Positions 8,230 through 16,488 of a stretch of 64,000 nucleotides of DNA are shown here, in pieces. Source of the DNA: Salinimicrobium sp049680855 (GTDB lineage Bacteria; Bacteroidota; Bacteroidia; Flavobacteriales; Flavobacteriaceae); assembly GCF_049680855.1 (NCBI RefSeq), contig NZ_JBMPGS010000002.1, positions 186,001-250,000 of the forward strand, written 5' to 3'. Each line of letters opens with the position of its first letter. Positions within the stretch are counted from its first letter, which is position 1. The translations under genes and the position numbers were made by a program. The notes under the pieces were generated by a model. That model ran no database searches, was not told where the DNA came from, and saw only the letters and a list, made by a program, of their open reading frames with translations.

Positions 8230-9294
8230 TTATGCTTTGCGTTCCAACTCGCTCATTACGTCTACAAGCACCTGCACACTTTCCAGGGGTAATGCGTTGT
8301 ACATAGAGGCGCGATAACCACCCACACTTCTATGGCCGTTAAGTCCGCTAACTCCCGCTTCTTTCCACATTGTATCAAAAGTCTCTTTTAGATCATCATT
8401 CAAAAGTGTAAAAGTGGCGTTCATCGTAGAACGATCTTCTTTTTCTGCATATCCCTGGAATAATGGATTGATATCAATTTCTGAATAGAGCAGGGAAGCT
8501 TTTTTCTCATTCCTTTCTTCCATTGCTGAAATACCACCGTTCTTCTTAAGCCACCTTAGAGTTAACATAGATGCATATACCGAAAATACTGCCGGTGTAT
8601 TGAACATACTTGCTTTGTTGATATGGATTTTATAATCCATCATAGAAGGAATAGATCTTTCCACTTTTCCTAAAATATCTTCTTTAATAACTACCAGGGT
8701 AGTACCTGCGGGTCCCATATTTTTCTGGGCTCCCGCATAAATAAGATCGAATTTTGAGAAATCCATTTGCCGTGAAAAAATATCGCTGCTCATATCGCAA
8801 ACGATTGGTTTCGGCGTATTTGGAAATTCTTTTATTTGAGTTCCGAAAATGGTATTGTTACTGGTGCAGTGAAAATAATCAACATCTGAAGGAATGAAAT
8901 ATCCTTTGGGAATATACCTGAAATTTTTGTCGGCCGAAGATGCTACTTCTGCAACATCTCCAAAAAGTTTAGCTTCCTTAATAGCTTTGGTAGACCATGT
9001 TCCGGTATTAAGATAGCCTGCTTTGACCTGCAACAGGTTATAAGGAGCCATGAGGAATTGGGTGCTGGCGCCTCCTTGAAGGAATAAGGCTTTGTAACCT
9101 TTACCTTCGAGTCCTAAAAGCTCAAGCGCCAGGCTTCTTGCTTCTTCCATGACATCGACAAATTCCTTACTTCGGTGAGAAATTTCCAGAAGTGAAAGTC
9201 CGGTGTTATTAAAATCTATGATGGCCTGGGACGCCTCCTGGAAAACTTCCTGTGGAAGAATACACGGGCCTGCACTGTAATTATGTTTTTTCAT
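8230..9294 (-). CDS. serC: Phosphoserine aminotransferase
   Basis: SerC converts phosphohydroxypyruvate and glutamate to phosphoserine and 2-oxoglutarate, and also serves in pyridoxal phosphate synthesis in some bacteria. The 354 residues match the family length. The pyridoxal-phosphate lysine is Lys191 in 'YAGAQKNMGPAG'. Other signatures are 'NYSAGPCILP' at the N-terminus, 'GGASTQF', and 'GLNGHRSVGGYRASMYNA' near the C-terminus. It is upstream of serA, with an acyl-CoA reductase gene further upstream. A possible -7 box on the minus strand (TATTTTTG) lies at 9363-9370. Confidence 0.97.
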   Translation of the reverse strand: MKKHNYSAGPCILPQEVFQEASQAIIDFNNTGLSLLEISHRSKEFVDVMEEARSLALELLGLEGKGYKALFLQGGASTQFLMAPYNLLQVKAGYLNTGTWSTKAIKEAKLFGDVAEVASSADKNFRYIPKGYFIPSDVDYFHCTSNNTIFGTQIKEFPNTPKPIVCDMSSDIFSRQMDFSKFDLIYAGAQKNMGPAGTTLVVIKEDILGKVERSIPSMMDYKIHINKASMFNTPAVFSVYASMLTLRWLKKNGGISAMEERNEKKASLLYSEIDINPLFQGYAEKEDRSTMNATFTLLNDDLKETFDTMWKEAGVSGLNGHRSVGGYRASMYNALPLESVQVLVDVMSELERKA

Positions 9295-9423
9295 GTTGGA
9301 ATTTTTACAGTTACAAATATGATGAAATCCTTAGGTTTTCCCTGTTAGGAAAATGATAATTTCAAAAATACAAACAGCTAAACTCAAGAATCTTTGTAGA
9401 ATTCATGAAAAAAATGCCCTTTT

Positions 9424-10509
9424 TCACAACTTAGTGATCAGAAAATCAAGTGTGTCAACATTATCGGCATAATCCCATAACTGAGGGTGCTGCGTTTTTC
9501 CGAAGTCGATAGCATCTTCATGGATGTTTTTTCCCACCACGCACTGTATCTCTTCTTTTCTTGCCTGTAATTCCTTCTGAAGAGCTTCTGCATCATCATA
9601 AGTTTCGTAAAAGAGGGTCGCGATAGGTGAACTCAGGCTTTCATCTTCTTTTAAGATCAAAAATCCGTTTTCTAAAAGTTTGAACATGCTCATTAGATAG
9701 ACCGCCTTGTTATAATCATAGTTATTTGCATACTTCGCCTGGTTTATAATAGGATTCCAGGAATAAACTGCTCTAAAAAAGGTATCAAAATTATAATTTT
9801 TGGGTACATATATTTTTGAAACATTGCGGCAACCAAGTCCGTAATATCTAAAAATATCTTCTCCCAAAAGTGCCAGTTCTTCTTCTGTTTCATTTCCTGT
9901 TAAAACAGCGACCGAATTCCGGTTTTTTCGAATTATAGAAGGTTTATCCTTGAAATAATATTCAAAATAACGCGCGGTGTTGTTGCTTCCGGTGGCAATA
10001 ACAGCATCATAATTCTTCATTTTCTCTGGGCCCGCTGTTGAATCCTTCAAAAAGTGAATTTGATCTGCGAATTCTGGGGCAATAGCGATAAGATAATCTG
10101 CCAGAACGGGCAGCAGCAATTTATCATTTGAGGATTGTTTGATCAAAGCTTTATTCCCGCTGATGAGAACCGAAAGAAAATCGTGAAATCCCACCAATGG
10201 AATATTTCCGGCCATAATAATGCCTACTGTCTTTGGTGCTGTCTCTTTAAAATGATATTTAGACAGCCATTTTTCGAGATTTTCAAGCGTCAGGGCTTTG
10301 CTCCATTGTTCTATGGAAAACAGGATATTTTCTTTTGTGAACCAGCCATTATGGTGAACGGCCTGCTCTATTTGTTGTGCCAATCGCTCAAAATGAGGAT
10401 CGTTGTGGGGGAGAGAATCCAGCTTTTTAATTCCGTTAATAGAAAACTGACCCAGAAACTGTCCCAGTTGAGCTATGTTTTTCTTACGCTGTTCGATTGT
10501 CATTCCCAT
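9424..10509 (-). CDS. Acyl-CoA reductase, LuxC-like
   Basis: LuxC-family enzymes reduce activated acyl groups to aldehydes with NADPH. The 361-residue product shows the aldehyde-dehydrogenase-like features 'KTVGIIMAGNIPLVGFHDFL', 'ISGNKALIKQSSND', 'DAVIATGSNNTARYFEYYF' and the cysteine-bearing segment 'YYGLGCRNVSKIYVPKNY', whose Cys is the likely acyl acceptor. It is divergent from a ferredoxin gene with overlapping -7 boxes. The natural substrate is unknown. The start could also be the Met two codons later. Confidence 0.85.
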   Translation of the reverse strand: MGMTIEQRKKNIAQLGQFLGQFSINGIKKLDSLPHNDPHFERLAQQIEQAVHHNGWFTKENILFSIEQWSKALTLENLEKWLSKYHFKETAPKTVGIIMAGNIPLVGFHDFLSVLISGNKALIKQSSNDKLLLPVLADYLIAIAPEFADQIHFLKDSTAGPEKMKNYDAVIATGSNNTARYFEYYFKDKPSIIRKNRNSVAVLTGNETEEELALLGEDIFRYYGLGCRNVSKIYVPKNYNFDTFFRAVYSWNPIINQAKYANNYDYNKAVYLMSMFKLLENGFLILKEDESLSSPIATLFYETYDDAEALQKELQARKEEIQCVVGKNIHEDAIDFGKTQHPQLWDYADNVDTLDFLITKL

Positions 10510-10510
10510 A

Positions 10511-10552
10511 TTTGTTTAAGAACTGTTTTGGCTTTAAATTTGTGCAAATTTA
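10511..10552. promoter_or_regulatory. Divergent promoters with palindromic -7 boxes
   Basis: For the ferredoxin gene, TTTG at 10511-10514 and TAAATTTG at 10535-10542 are 20 bases apart, a very good Bacteroidota promoter. For the acyl-CoA reductase, the minus-strand box TAAATTTG is at 10545-10552. Together they form the perfect palindrome TAAATTTGTGCAAATTTA. A regulator bound here would control both genes. Confidence 0.7.
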
Positions 10553-10567
10553 GAATAAAAATAAGCT

Positions 10568-10921
10568 ATGGCAATTATTATAACAGACGAATGTATAAAC
10601 TGTGGAGCTTGTGAGCCGGAGTGCCCAAACACTGCAATTTATGAAGGTGCTGATGACTGGAGATATGCAGACGGAACAGACCTAAAAGGTGATGTGGTGC
10701 TGCCAAATGGTAAACAAGCAAATTCTGATGAAGCCCAGGAGCCGCTAAGTGACGAAATATATTATATCGTGCCAGATAAATGTACTGAGTGTAAAGGTTT
10801 TCATGACGAGCCGCAGTGTGCAGCCGTATGTCCTGTAGATTGTTGTGTACCCGATCCTGCAAACGAAGAAACGGACCAGGAACTTTTGGCCAAACAATCT
10901 TTTATGCACCACGACGAGTAG
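10568..10921 (+). CDS. 4Fe-4S dicluster ferredoxin
   Basis: A 117-residue electron carrier of the bacterial 2[4Fe-4S] type. The first cluster motif is 'CINCGACEPECPN' near residues 9-21. A second is 'CTECKGFHDEPQCAAVCPVD', with a longer spacing between Cys residues 2 and 3, as in Chromatium/Allochromatium-type ferredoxins. About 50 residues separate the two motifs. The last residues are acidic and His-rich. It may pass electrons in the cytoplasm; the divergent partner gene encodes an acyl-CoA reductase, but a functional link is not shown. Confidence 0.93.
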   Translation: MAIIITDECINCGACEPECPNTAIYEGADDWRYADGTDLKGDVVLPNGKQANSDEAQEPLSDEIYYIVPDKCTECKGFHDEPQCAAVCPVDCCVPDPANEETDQELLAKQSFMHHDE

Positions 10922-10967
10922 ATAAGCAAGAGGGAAAAAAAACCTTTTCCTGAAGTCTTAAAATGAC

Positions 10968-11006
10968 AAAATTCCGTTGGATTCTCTAACGGAATTTTTT
11001 TTTTCT
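10968..11006 (+). terminator. Intrinsic terminator after ferredoxin gene
   Basis: AAATTCCGTT and AACGGAATTT pair around a short loop and are followed by a run of T to about 11004. Confidence 0.85.
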
Positions 11007-11011
11007 TTGAC

Positions 11012-11046
11012 AAAAAAAACCTGCAGAATTTCTCCTACAGGTTTCA
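11012..11046 (-). terminator. Intrinsic terminator after FKBP gene
   Basis: AAACCTG (11017-11023) and CAGGTTT (11038-11044) form the stem. On the minus strand the A-run at 11012-11019 becomes the downstream T-run. Confidence 0.75.
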
Positions 11047-11067
11047 AAAGTTTAGGAATTAAATTCC

Positions 11068-11496
11068 TTATTTAATTTCAACTACTTCAAGATCAAAAAT
11101 AAGATCTTTTCCTGCCAATGGGTGGTTCCCGTCAACAACAATAGAATCATCTTTAACTTCAGTAACAACTAAGTTCATTTCACGGCCATCAGGGCTTTTT
11201 GAAACCAACCCCATACCAACTTCTGGCTTGATTTCTTCAGGAAGCTGATTTTTTTCTACTTCCTGAACCAATTCTGGTCGTGGTTCACCGTAAGCCTCAT
11301 CAGAAGGAATGTTGATGGTCTTCTTTTCATTTACCTCCATATTAAGCAATCCTTTTTCAAAACCAGGAATTAGTTGTCCCTGACCCATAGTGAATTCAAT
11401 AGGATCTCTTTCCAAAGAGCTATCGAAAACCTCTCCGTTTTCTAATTTTCCCGTGTAATGTACTTTTACGGTGTCATCTTGTTTTACCTGACTCAT
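11068..11496 (-). CDS. FKBP-type peptidyl-prolyl isomerase, SlyD-like
   Basis: The enzyme speeds cis-trans isomerisation of prolyl bonds and acts as a folding helper. The 142 residues have the FKBP strands 'DDTVKVHYTGKLENGEVFDS' and 'GQGQLIPGFEKGLLNMEV', an inserted flap region (about 70-125, 'PSDEAYGEPRPELVQEV'), and return to FKBP sequence at 'VDGNHPLAGKDLIFDLEVVE'. This is the layout of SlyD. The His-rich metal tail of E. coli SlyD is missing. No signal peptide is seen, so it is cytoplasmic. Confidence 0.93.
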   Translation of the reverse strand: MSQVKQDDTVKVHYTGKLENGEVFDSSLERDPIEFTMGQGQLIPGFEKGLLNMEVNEKKTINIPSDEAYGEPRPELVQEVEKNQLPEEIKPEVGMGLVSKSPDGREMNLVVTEVKDDSIVVDGNHPLAGKDLIFDLEVVEIK

Positions 11497-11596
11497 AAAA
11501 TTGTATTTATCAATTAAAAATTAAACTGAAATGAAATAAAACCAGATGAAAAAGGAAAACCTTTCGCATAAAATGCCTATTCCACATTTCAGATTG

Positions 11597-11627
11597 CAAA
11601 GGTACACTTATTAATACCAAAGACAAA
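11597..11627 (-). promoter_or_regulatory. Promoter of the FKBP gene
   Basis: On the minus strand TTTG (11627-11624) is followed after 19 bases by TACCTTTG (11604-11597), both matching the Bacteroidota consensus. The leader would be about 95 bases long. Confidence 0.7.
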
Positions 11628-11763
11628 TCTGGACTATTTTTATAGCTTTTTCTTCTATCAAAATTAACGAAATAGAGATTTTTTATGCGTTTTTTGACTC
11701 TTTTTAAAGAAATTTATTTTTTTAAGCACTTTTCCTAACTCAATTTCATTCTTCAATTGGAGA

Positions 11764-11829
11764 TTAGAAATTTAGTTCTTAGATTAGTCACTGCTTCAGA
11801 AAACTGAAGCAACTTGGCCTAATTTCTAA
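11764..11829 (+). promoter_or_regulatory. Structured leader or operator before the Gfo/Idh gene
   Basis: The 360-base gap 11497-11856 holds the FKBP promoter and this element. An inner stem TGCTTCAG/CTGAAGCA (11792-11799 and 11804-11811, loop AAAA) is enclosed by TTAGAAATT/AATTTCTAA (11764-11772 and 11821-11829). There is no T-run directly after it, so it is not a standard terminator. No other gene is seen in the gap. Confidence 0.45.
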
Positions 11830-11856
11830 GCATTACATAACCAATTCCAACTAACC

Positions 11857-13320
11857 ATGAAAAAAAGCGATTTCACGAAAGAAAATTCCCGAAGAACATT
11901 CCTTAAAAGTACAGCACTTGCGGCCTCTGGCTTTATGATTATTCCAAGGCACGTAATGGGTGGGGTAGGTTTTACCGCTCCCAGCGATAGACTTGTCGTA
12001 GCGGGAATAGGTGTAGGAGGAAAAGGGGAAAGTGATATCAACAGTTTTGCACAAACCGGAAAAGCAGACATTGGCTTTTTATGTGATGTAGACGACAGGC
12101 GTGCCGCTACGTCTATTGCTCGTTTTCCGAAAGCAAAATACTATAAGGACTGGCGTGAAATGTTTGACAAGGAAGGAAAGAACTTCGATGCGGTTTCTGT
12201 CTCCACACCAGATCATAACCATGCAGTACAGGCACTGGCCGCTATGGAAATGGGCAAGCATGTCTATGTGCAAAAACCACTTACGCATGACATTTATGAA
12301 GCCCGAAAACTTACAGAAGCTGCCAGCCGACTTAAGGTAGTGACACAAATGGGAAACCAGGGATCATCGGGAGACGGAGTGCGTAAATTAAAAGAATGGT
12401 TCAATGCAGGTCTTATTGGTGATGTTCATACCGTATATTGCTGGACAAATCGTCCTGTTTGGCCGCAGGGAATACCATGGCCACAAAAGCCCTCTGCAGT
12501 ACCTGCTGGACTCGATTGGGATCTTTGGTTGGGAACTGCCCCTTATAAAGAATATATTGATGGGTTGGTACCCTTCAACTGGCGAGGCTGGTGGGACTAT
12601 GGTACCGGCGCTTTAGGCGATATGGGATGTCACCTTATAGAAGCTCCATTTACCGTACTGGAATTAGGATATCCCAAAGATGTACAATGTAGTGTTGGAA
12701 GCGTTTATGTGGATGAATTCCAGCGGGGCTATTTTCCAGAAAGTTGTCCGCCATCAAGCCATGTGACCATGACCTTTGCGGGTAATGAAAAAACTGATGG
12801 CGACTTAAACATGCACTGGATGGACGGCGGAATTCAACCTATGCGTCCTGAAGAGCTTGGGCCAAACGAAACCTTTGGGGATGGAGGAAACGGAGTACTT
12901 TTTGAAGGTACTAAAGGAAAAATGATGTGTGGTACCTATGGAGAGAATCCAAGGCTCCTACCAACTTCCAAGACAGATGAAGTCAATGTTCCGCAACAGT
13001 ACGCCAGGGTGCCTGGTGGTGCAGACGGGCACTACGGCCAGTGGGTAGAAGGAGCTATTGCTGGTCACGGGGAAAAACAAATGAGTTCTCCTTTTGAGGT
13101 TGCAGGTCCGCTTACAGAGACTTTGTTGATCGCCAATCTTGCCATTCGTGGAACAGATATTCAAAGAAAGGTAACCAACGACAAAGGAGATTCCCGTACT
13201 ATTTATCCTGGTCGGGATATTAAAATGCTTTGGGATTCAGATAACATGAGAGTGACAAATCTGGAGGAAGCTAATAAATTTGTGAAAAGAGATTACAGGG
13301 AAGGCTGGACACTTGGCTAA
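11857..13320 (+). CDS. Tat-exported Gfo/Idh/MocA family oxidoreductase
   Basis: The 487-residue product begins with a twin-arginine signal ('NSRRTFLKSTALAASGFMI'), so it should be folded in the cytoplasm with its cofactor and exported to the periplasm. A Rossmann-like domain follows ('VVAGIGVGGKGESDINSF'), with the family motif 'MGKHVYVQKPLTHDIYEAR' at about 130-148. The rest is the C-terminal Gfo/Idh/MocA alpha/beta domain, Trp-rich in the middle ('PFNWRGWWDYGTGALGDMGC'). Relatives act on sugars or inositols with NAD(P). The substrate cannot be told here, and no polysaccharide-utilisation genes are nearby. Confidence 0.9.
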   Translation: MKKSDFTKENSRRTFLKSTALAASGFMIIPRHVMGGVGFTAPSDRLVVAGIGVGGKGESDINSFAQTGKADIGFLCDVDDRRAATSIARFPKAKYYKDWREMFDKEGKNFDAVSVSTPDHNHAVQALAAMEMGKHVYVQKPLTHDIYEARKLTEAASRLKVVTQMGNQGSSGDGVRKLKEWFNAGLIGDVHTVYCWTNRPVWPQGIPWPQKPSAVPAGLDWDLWLGTAPYKEYIDGLVPFNWRGWWDYGTGALGDMGCHLIEAPFTVLELGYPKDVQCSVGSVYVDEFQRGYFPESCPPSSHVTMTFAGNEKTDGDLNMHWMDGGIQPMRPEELGPNETFGDGGNGVLFEGTKGKMMCGTYGENPRLLPTSKTDEVNVPQQYARVPGGADGHYGQWVEGAIAGHGEKQMSSPFEVAGPLTETLLIANLAIRGTDIQRKVTNDKGDSRTIYPGRDIKMLWDSDNMRVTNLEEANKFVKRDYREGWTLG

Positions 13321-13382
13321 AATTTCGTGTTCATCATTTTTTTTATTATTATAAGAATGATGGCGAAATTTAAAATGTACGA

Positions 13383-13838
13383 ATGTTTCAGATAAAAATT
13401 CTTCAGTTCCTGAGCATGGTTGGAGGACTCTACATTCTCTCAGTCATAAGCTCATGCGATTTCTCTTCTGAAACAGAAAAAGAAGATGACATCATTGTCT
13501 TTACAGATACCATTTCGGTAACCGCGTCAGCATACAATTCTTTACAACGCCAGGGAGAAGGAAACGTTAATATTACCGCCTGGGGAGATACTCTCGTGCC
13601 GGGAATGAAAAGTATTGCTGTGTCACGAGATCTTTTAAGAAAAGGGCTCACCCACGGTACTCCTGTCGCAATTGAAGGTTTTGATGACTTTTTTGTAGTC
13701 AATGATAAGATGCATCCAAGGTGGCGTAATAAGATTGATATTTATATGGGTGTAGACAAGGCGAAGGCCAAAGAATGGGGTAGAAGGAAATTAAAGATCA
13801 GCTTTCCGGGTAAAGAACCAGATGAAGCACAACAATAA
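13383..13838 (+). CDS. 3D-domain lipoprotein
   Basis: The 151-residue protein has a hydrophobic start and a lipobox-like 'LSVISSCDF'. From about residue 43 ('DTISVTASAYNS') it matches the 3D domain, the double-psi barrel found at the C-terminus of MltA and in YuiC-type peptidoglycan enzymes. The aspartate-rich core is 'VVNDKMHPRWRNKIDIYMG'. This suggests a cell-wall lytic function at a membrane surface, but the MltA N-terminal domain is missing. It lies 9 bases before the PAP2 gene. Confidence 0.8.
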   Translation: MFQIKILQFLSMVGGLYILSVISSCDFSSETEKEDDIIVFTDTISVTASAYNSLQRQGEGNVNITAWGDTLVPGMKSIAVSRDLLRKGLTHGTPVAIEGFDDFFVVNDKMHPRWRNKIDIYMGVDKAKAKEWGRRKLKISFPGKEPDEAQQ

Positions 13839-13847
13839 AAAAGAAAT

Positions 13848-14603
13848 ATGGGCACAGGAATAAGATCCATTATTAAAGACAGTATTGAATTTTTACGAAA
13901 GAAATTTTCACGTGAAAATGAAGAATTGTCCTTTTATCTTATCATCCTAATTTCATTCGTGATCTTTATCGTGGGGATGAACATCTTTGTGGAATTGACA
14001 GAGGAAGTGACAGGCAATTCTATGGAAAATTTTGATCAAACGGTCACTGAATATGTCACCTCTTTTCGAAGTCCCGGACTCAATTCCTTCTTTATTTTCA
14101 TAACAGATCTTGGTGATGTATATGCGTACCTGGTCGCTATGATCCTGGTAACGATCTTTCTTTTCGTAAAACTGCGTAGCTGGAAGTTTATCTTCCAGTT
14201 ACTTGGGGTTTTAATCCTTTCTGCACTATCAAATATTGCTTTAAAAAAGGTATTCAACCGAGCACGTCCAGACCAGGAACATCTAGTAGTAATAGAATCT
14301 CTGAGTTATCCCAGCGGTCACGCCATGAGTGCCATGGCTTTTTATGGATTTCTTATTTATCTTTTGTACCAGGTTAAAATGACCAAATGGATAAGGTTTT
14401 CCCTTTCCCTGCTGTTTTCACTGCTTATTTTGGCAATAGGTACAAGCAGAATATATCTTGGTGTGCATTTCCCTTCAGATGTGGCAGGAGGTTTTGTTGC
14501 TGGTTTAATCTGGGTCGCATTTTGCATTGTACTTTTTAATATTATTGATCTCCTTCGGAAGAGAAATCGCTCTGAAGTTGAGGAAAACATGGAAACCAAT
14601 TAA
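13848..14603 (+). CDS. PAP2-family membrane phosphatase
   Basis: Members remove phosphate from lipid phosphates such as undecaprenyl diphosphate or phosphatidate. The 251 residues include about six membrane helices. The three active-site motifs are visible: 'KKVFNRARPDQ' (KxxxxxxRP), 'SLSYPSGHAMS' (PSGH) and 'SRIYLGVHFPSDVAGG' (SRxxxxxHxxxD). A long N-terminal soluble-amphipathic stretch precedes the first helix. It closely follows the 3D-domain lipoprotein gene and may share its transcript, which fits a cell-envelope role. The lipid substrate is unknown. Confidence 0.92.
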   Translation: MGTGIRSIIKDSIEFLRKKFSRENEELSFYLIILISFVIFIVGMNIFVELTEEVTGNSMENFDQTVTEYVTSFRSPGLNSFFIFITDLGDVYAYLVAMILVTIFLFVKLRSWKFIFQLLGVLILSALSNIALKKVFNRARPDQEHLVVIESLSYPSGHAMSAMAFYGFLIYLLYQVKMTKWIRFSLSLLFSLLILAIGTSRIYLGVHFPSDVAGGFVAGLIWVAFCIVLFNIIDLLRKRNRSEVEENMETN

Positions 14604-14683
14604 TAGGTTCCAAAAAGTGTATTTTTATCATATCTTTAAAAAACCTATAGAAGATATTTTTCTACCTTTCGGGTAAACATGCT

Positions 14684-15316
14684 ATGAGCCTGAACAAAGT
14701 CTACTATTCAAACACCTACAGGGTTTTTGAATTCCTGCTATTCTTCATTTTTATCCCCTTCATAACAGTAGAATTTCTTGAAGGCTGGTGGAAGATCATC
14801 CCGCTTTTGCTGATAGCTCTATTTTTTCTGGGCATGCTTTTAAACGATCCCGGTTTTGATAAAAAGAGATTTGTGCGGTTTGATATTGAATACTTCAGGA
14901 AGAGCATCCCTAGAATTATAGCAATAAGCATCCTTCTCGTTTGGTTTACTTTCTGGATCTTTCCCCACTTATTTATGAAATATCCGCTGGAGAGTTTTTA
15001 TAAATACCTTATTACTTTTTTTCTTTATCCTGTAGTTTCAGTCCTTCCGCAGGAAATCATTTATCGGATGTATTTTTTTCACAGGTATAAAAGCATTGTG
15101 CCAGAGAGATATCTTTTAATGCTTAGTAACGCAATCATTTTTGCGCTCACGCATTTTATCTATGGAAACTGGGTAGCCCCCATAGCTACTTTTCTGGTGA
15201 GCTGGATATTTATATTTAATTATCTGAAGTCAAAAAGTCTACTGAACGTAAGTCTGGAACATTACATATACGGGCTAATCATGTTTACGGTAGGATTTGG
15301 GCATTTCTTTGCCTAA
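14684..15316 (+). CDS. CPBP-family intramembrane metalloprotease (CAAX protease-like)
   Basis: The 210-residue protein has about six membrane helices. The family motifs are 'PQEIIYRMYFFHRYK' (normally EExxxR; here Gln replaces the first Glu), 'FALTHFIYGN' (FxxxH) and 'SLEHYIYG' (His of the third motif). Some family members keep QE, so activity is possible but not certain. Members are proteases or bacteriocin-immunity-like proteins. Start chosen at the ATG at 14684. A possible -7 box TACCTTTC lies about 20 bases upstream. Confidence 0.75.
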   Translation: MSLNKVYYSNTYRVFEFLLFFIFIPFITVEFLEGWWKIIPLLLIALFFLGMLLNDPGFDKKRFVRFDIEYFRKSIPRIIAISILLVWFTFWIFPHLFMKYPLESFYKYLITFFLYPVVSVLPQEIIYRMYFFHRYKSIVPERYLLMLSNAIIFALTHFIYGNWVAPIATFLVSWIFIFNYLKSKSLLNVSLEHYIYGLIMFTVGFGHFFA

Positions 15317-15326
15317 TTCTAAGCGG

Positions 15327-15455
15327 TTATAAACCGAAGTTTCCCAATAACCACCACAGGATGATGAATACGATAATGATTCCGAAGCAACCACAGCCGC
15401 CTCCTAATTTTTTCGCGCCCCATCCTGCAATGATGGCTCTCAGGATCTTTTTCAT
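15327..15455 (-). CDS. 42-residue membrane protein with Gly/Cys motif
   Basis: The frame runs from ATG at 15455 to TAA at 15327 and encodes a basic start (MKKILRAIIAGWGAKK), a Gly/Cys knot 'LGGGCGCFG' and one hydrophobic helix with two Trp ('IIIVFIILWWLLGNFG'). It fills most of the space between two + strand genes. I recall similar short proteins in flavobacterial genomes, without known function. It could be a small membrane peptide with a metal- or lipid-linked Cys pair. Confidence 0.65.
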   Translation of the reverse strand: MKKILRAIIAGWGAKKLGGGCGCFGIIIVFIILWWLLGNFGL

Positions 15456-15600
15456 AGCAATTTATTTCCAGATTAAAAGTAACGGAATAAGAACATTTGG
15501 GGAAGAGCTTTATGAAAACTTTAGTGCCTCACTTTAAATGATTCATAAATAGAGAGCATTTAATCTTTTTGTATATTTCAATCTATTAAACTAGCTATCT

Positions 15601-16479
15601 ATGAAAACTTTAGAAAAGATTTCCTCCGGCGTTCTGCTGGTTTTATTTCCGCTGATCTCTGTTTCACAAAATTCTGAACCCTTTCATAAAGCAAAAGGTT
15701 TTTCTCACCCCGAATCTGTAATTCTGGATTCGGCAAATAATGTGTTATATGTTTCTAATATGGCAGACAAGGAAGCAGGAGATGGGTTTATCTCAAAGGT
15801 GGATCCTTCCGGCGAAATAATTGAAGCCAGATGGATCACCGGGTTAAATGATCCCAAAGGATTACTTCTGGACGGAGATAAACTTTATGTTACAGACAAT
15901 AAGGAACTCGTTGAAATGAGCTTAAACGATGCGAAAGTCACCCGTAAAATCCAGGTTAAAGATGCTGTCTCTCTTAATGACATCACCCAGGATGACGAGG
16001 GAAATATTTTTATTTCAGACATGGGGCAGAACAGCATCTATATTATGCCAGGAGAAATGGCCAACAACAGTATGATTGCCGATTATGTGGAAGAAGGAGA
16101 AGTGACAGAGTTCTTTAAAAGTGATAAACTGAACACTCCAAATGGCGTACTCGCTGTTGGAGATCAATTATATGTGGGTTCCTGGGGCAAGAACCAGGAT
16201 GGTAATTTCCTGAGACTGGATACTGAAACACAGGAGATAAAAAAAGTGACAGAAAAGGGGATTGGAAATCTTGACGGTATACAAAAGGCTTCAAAAGATT
16301 CTTTTTACGTTTCAGACTGGGCTACCGGTACGATCTACAGCATTGACAAAGACGGAAATACAGAAGCCGTGGTGACTGCAGAAAAAAGCGCCGGTGACAT
16401 CCTTTTTCATGAAGAAGAAAATGTGTTGATATTACCTATGAATTTTCAGAATGAAGTGTGGTGGTACCGCGTAGATTAA
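15601..16479 (+). CDS. Exported beta-propeller protein, SMP-30/gluconolactonase-like
   Basis: The 292 residues start with a signal peptide ('GVLLVLFPLISVSQN'), so it is exported. Repeated propeller blades follow, for example 'FSHPESVILDSANNVLYVSN', 'LNDPKGLLLDGDKLYVTD', 'DDEGNIFISDMGQNSIYIM' and 'LNTPNGVLAVGDQLYVGSWG'. The pattern matches SMP-30/NHL-type proteins, some of which are lactonases that bind a divalent metal. The catalytic metal ligands cannot be assigned with certainty. A T-rich -7-like box 'TATATTTC' lies about 30 bases upstream. Confidence 0.78.
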   Translation: MKTLEKISSGVLLVLFPLISVSQNSEPFHKAKGFSHPESVILDSANNVLYVSNMADKEAGDGFISKVDPSGEIIEARWITGLNDPKGLLLDGDKLYVTDNKELVEMSLNDAKVTRKIQVKDAVSLNDITQDDEGNIFISDMGQNSIYIMPGEMANNSMIADYVEEGEVTEFFKSDKLNTPNGVLAVGDQLYVGSWGKNQDGNFLRLDTETQEIKKVTEKGIGNLDGIQKASKDSFYVSDWATGTIYSIDKDGNTEAVVTAEKSAGDILFHEEENVLILPMNFQNEVWWYRVD

Positions 16480-16488
16480 TTCAGTATT

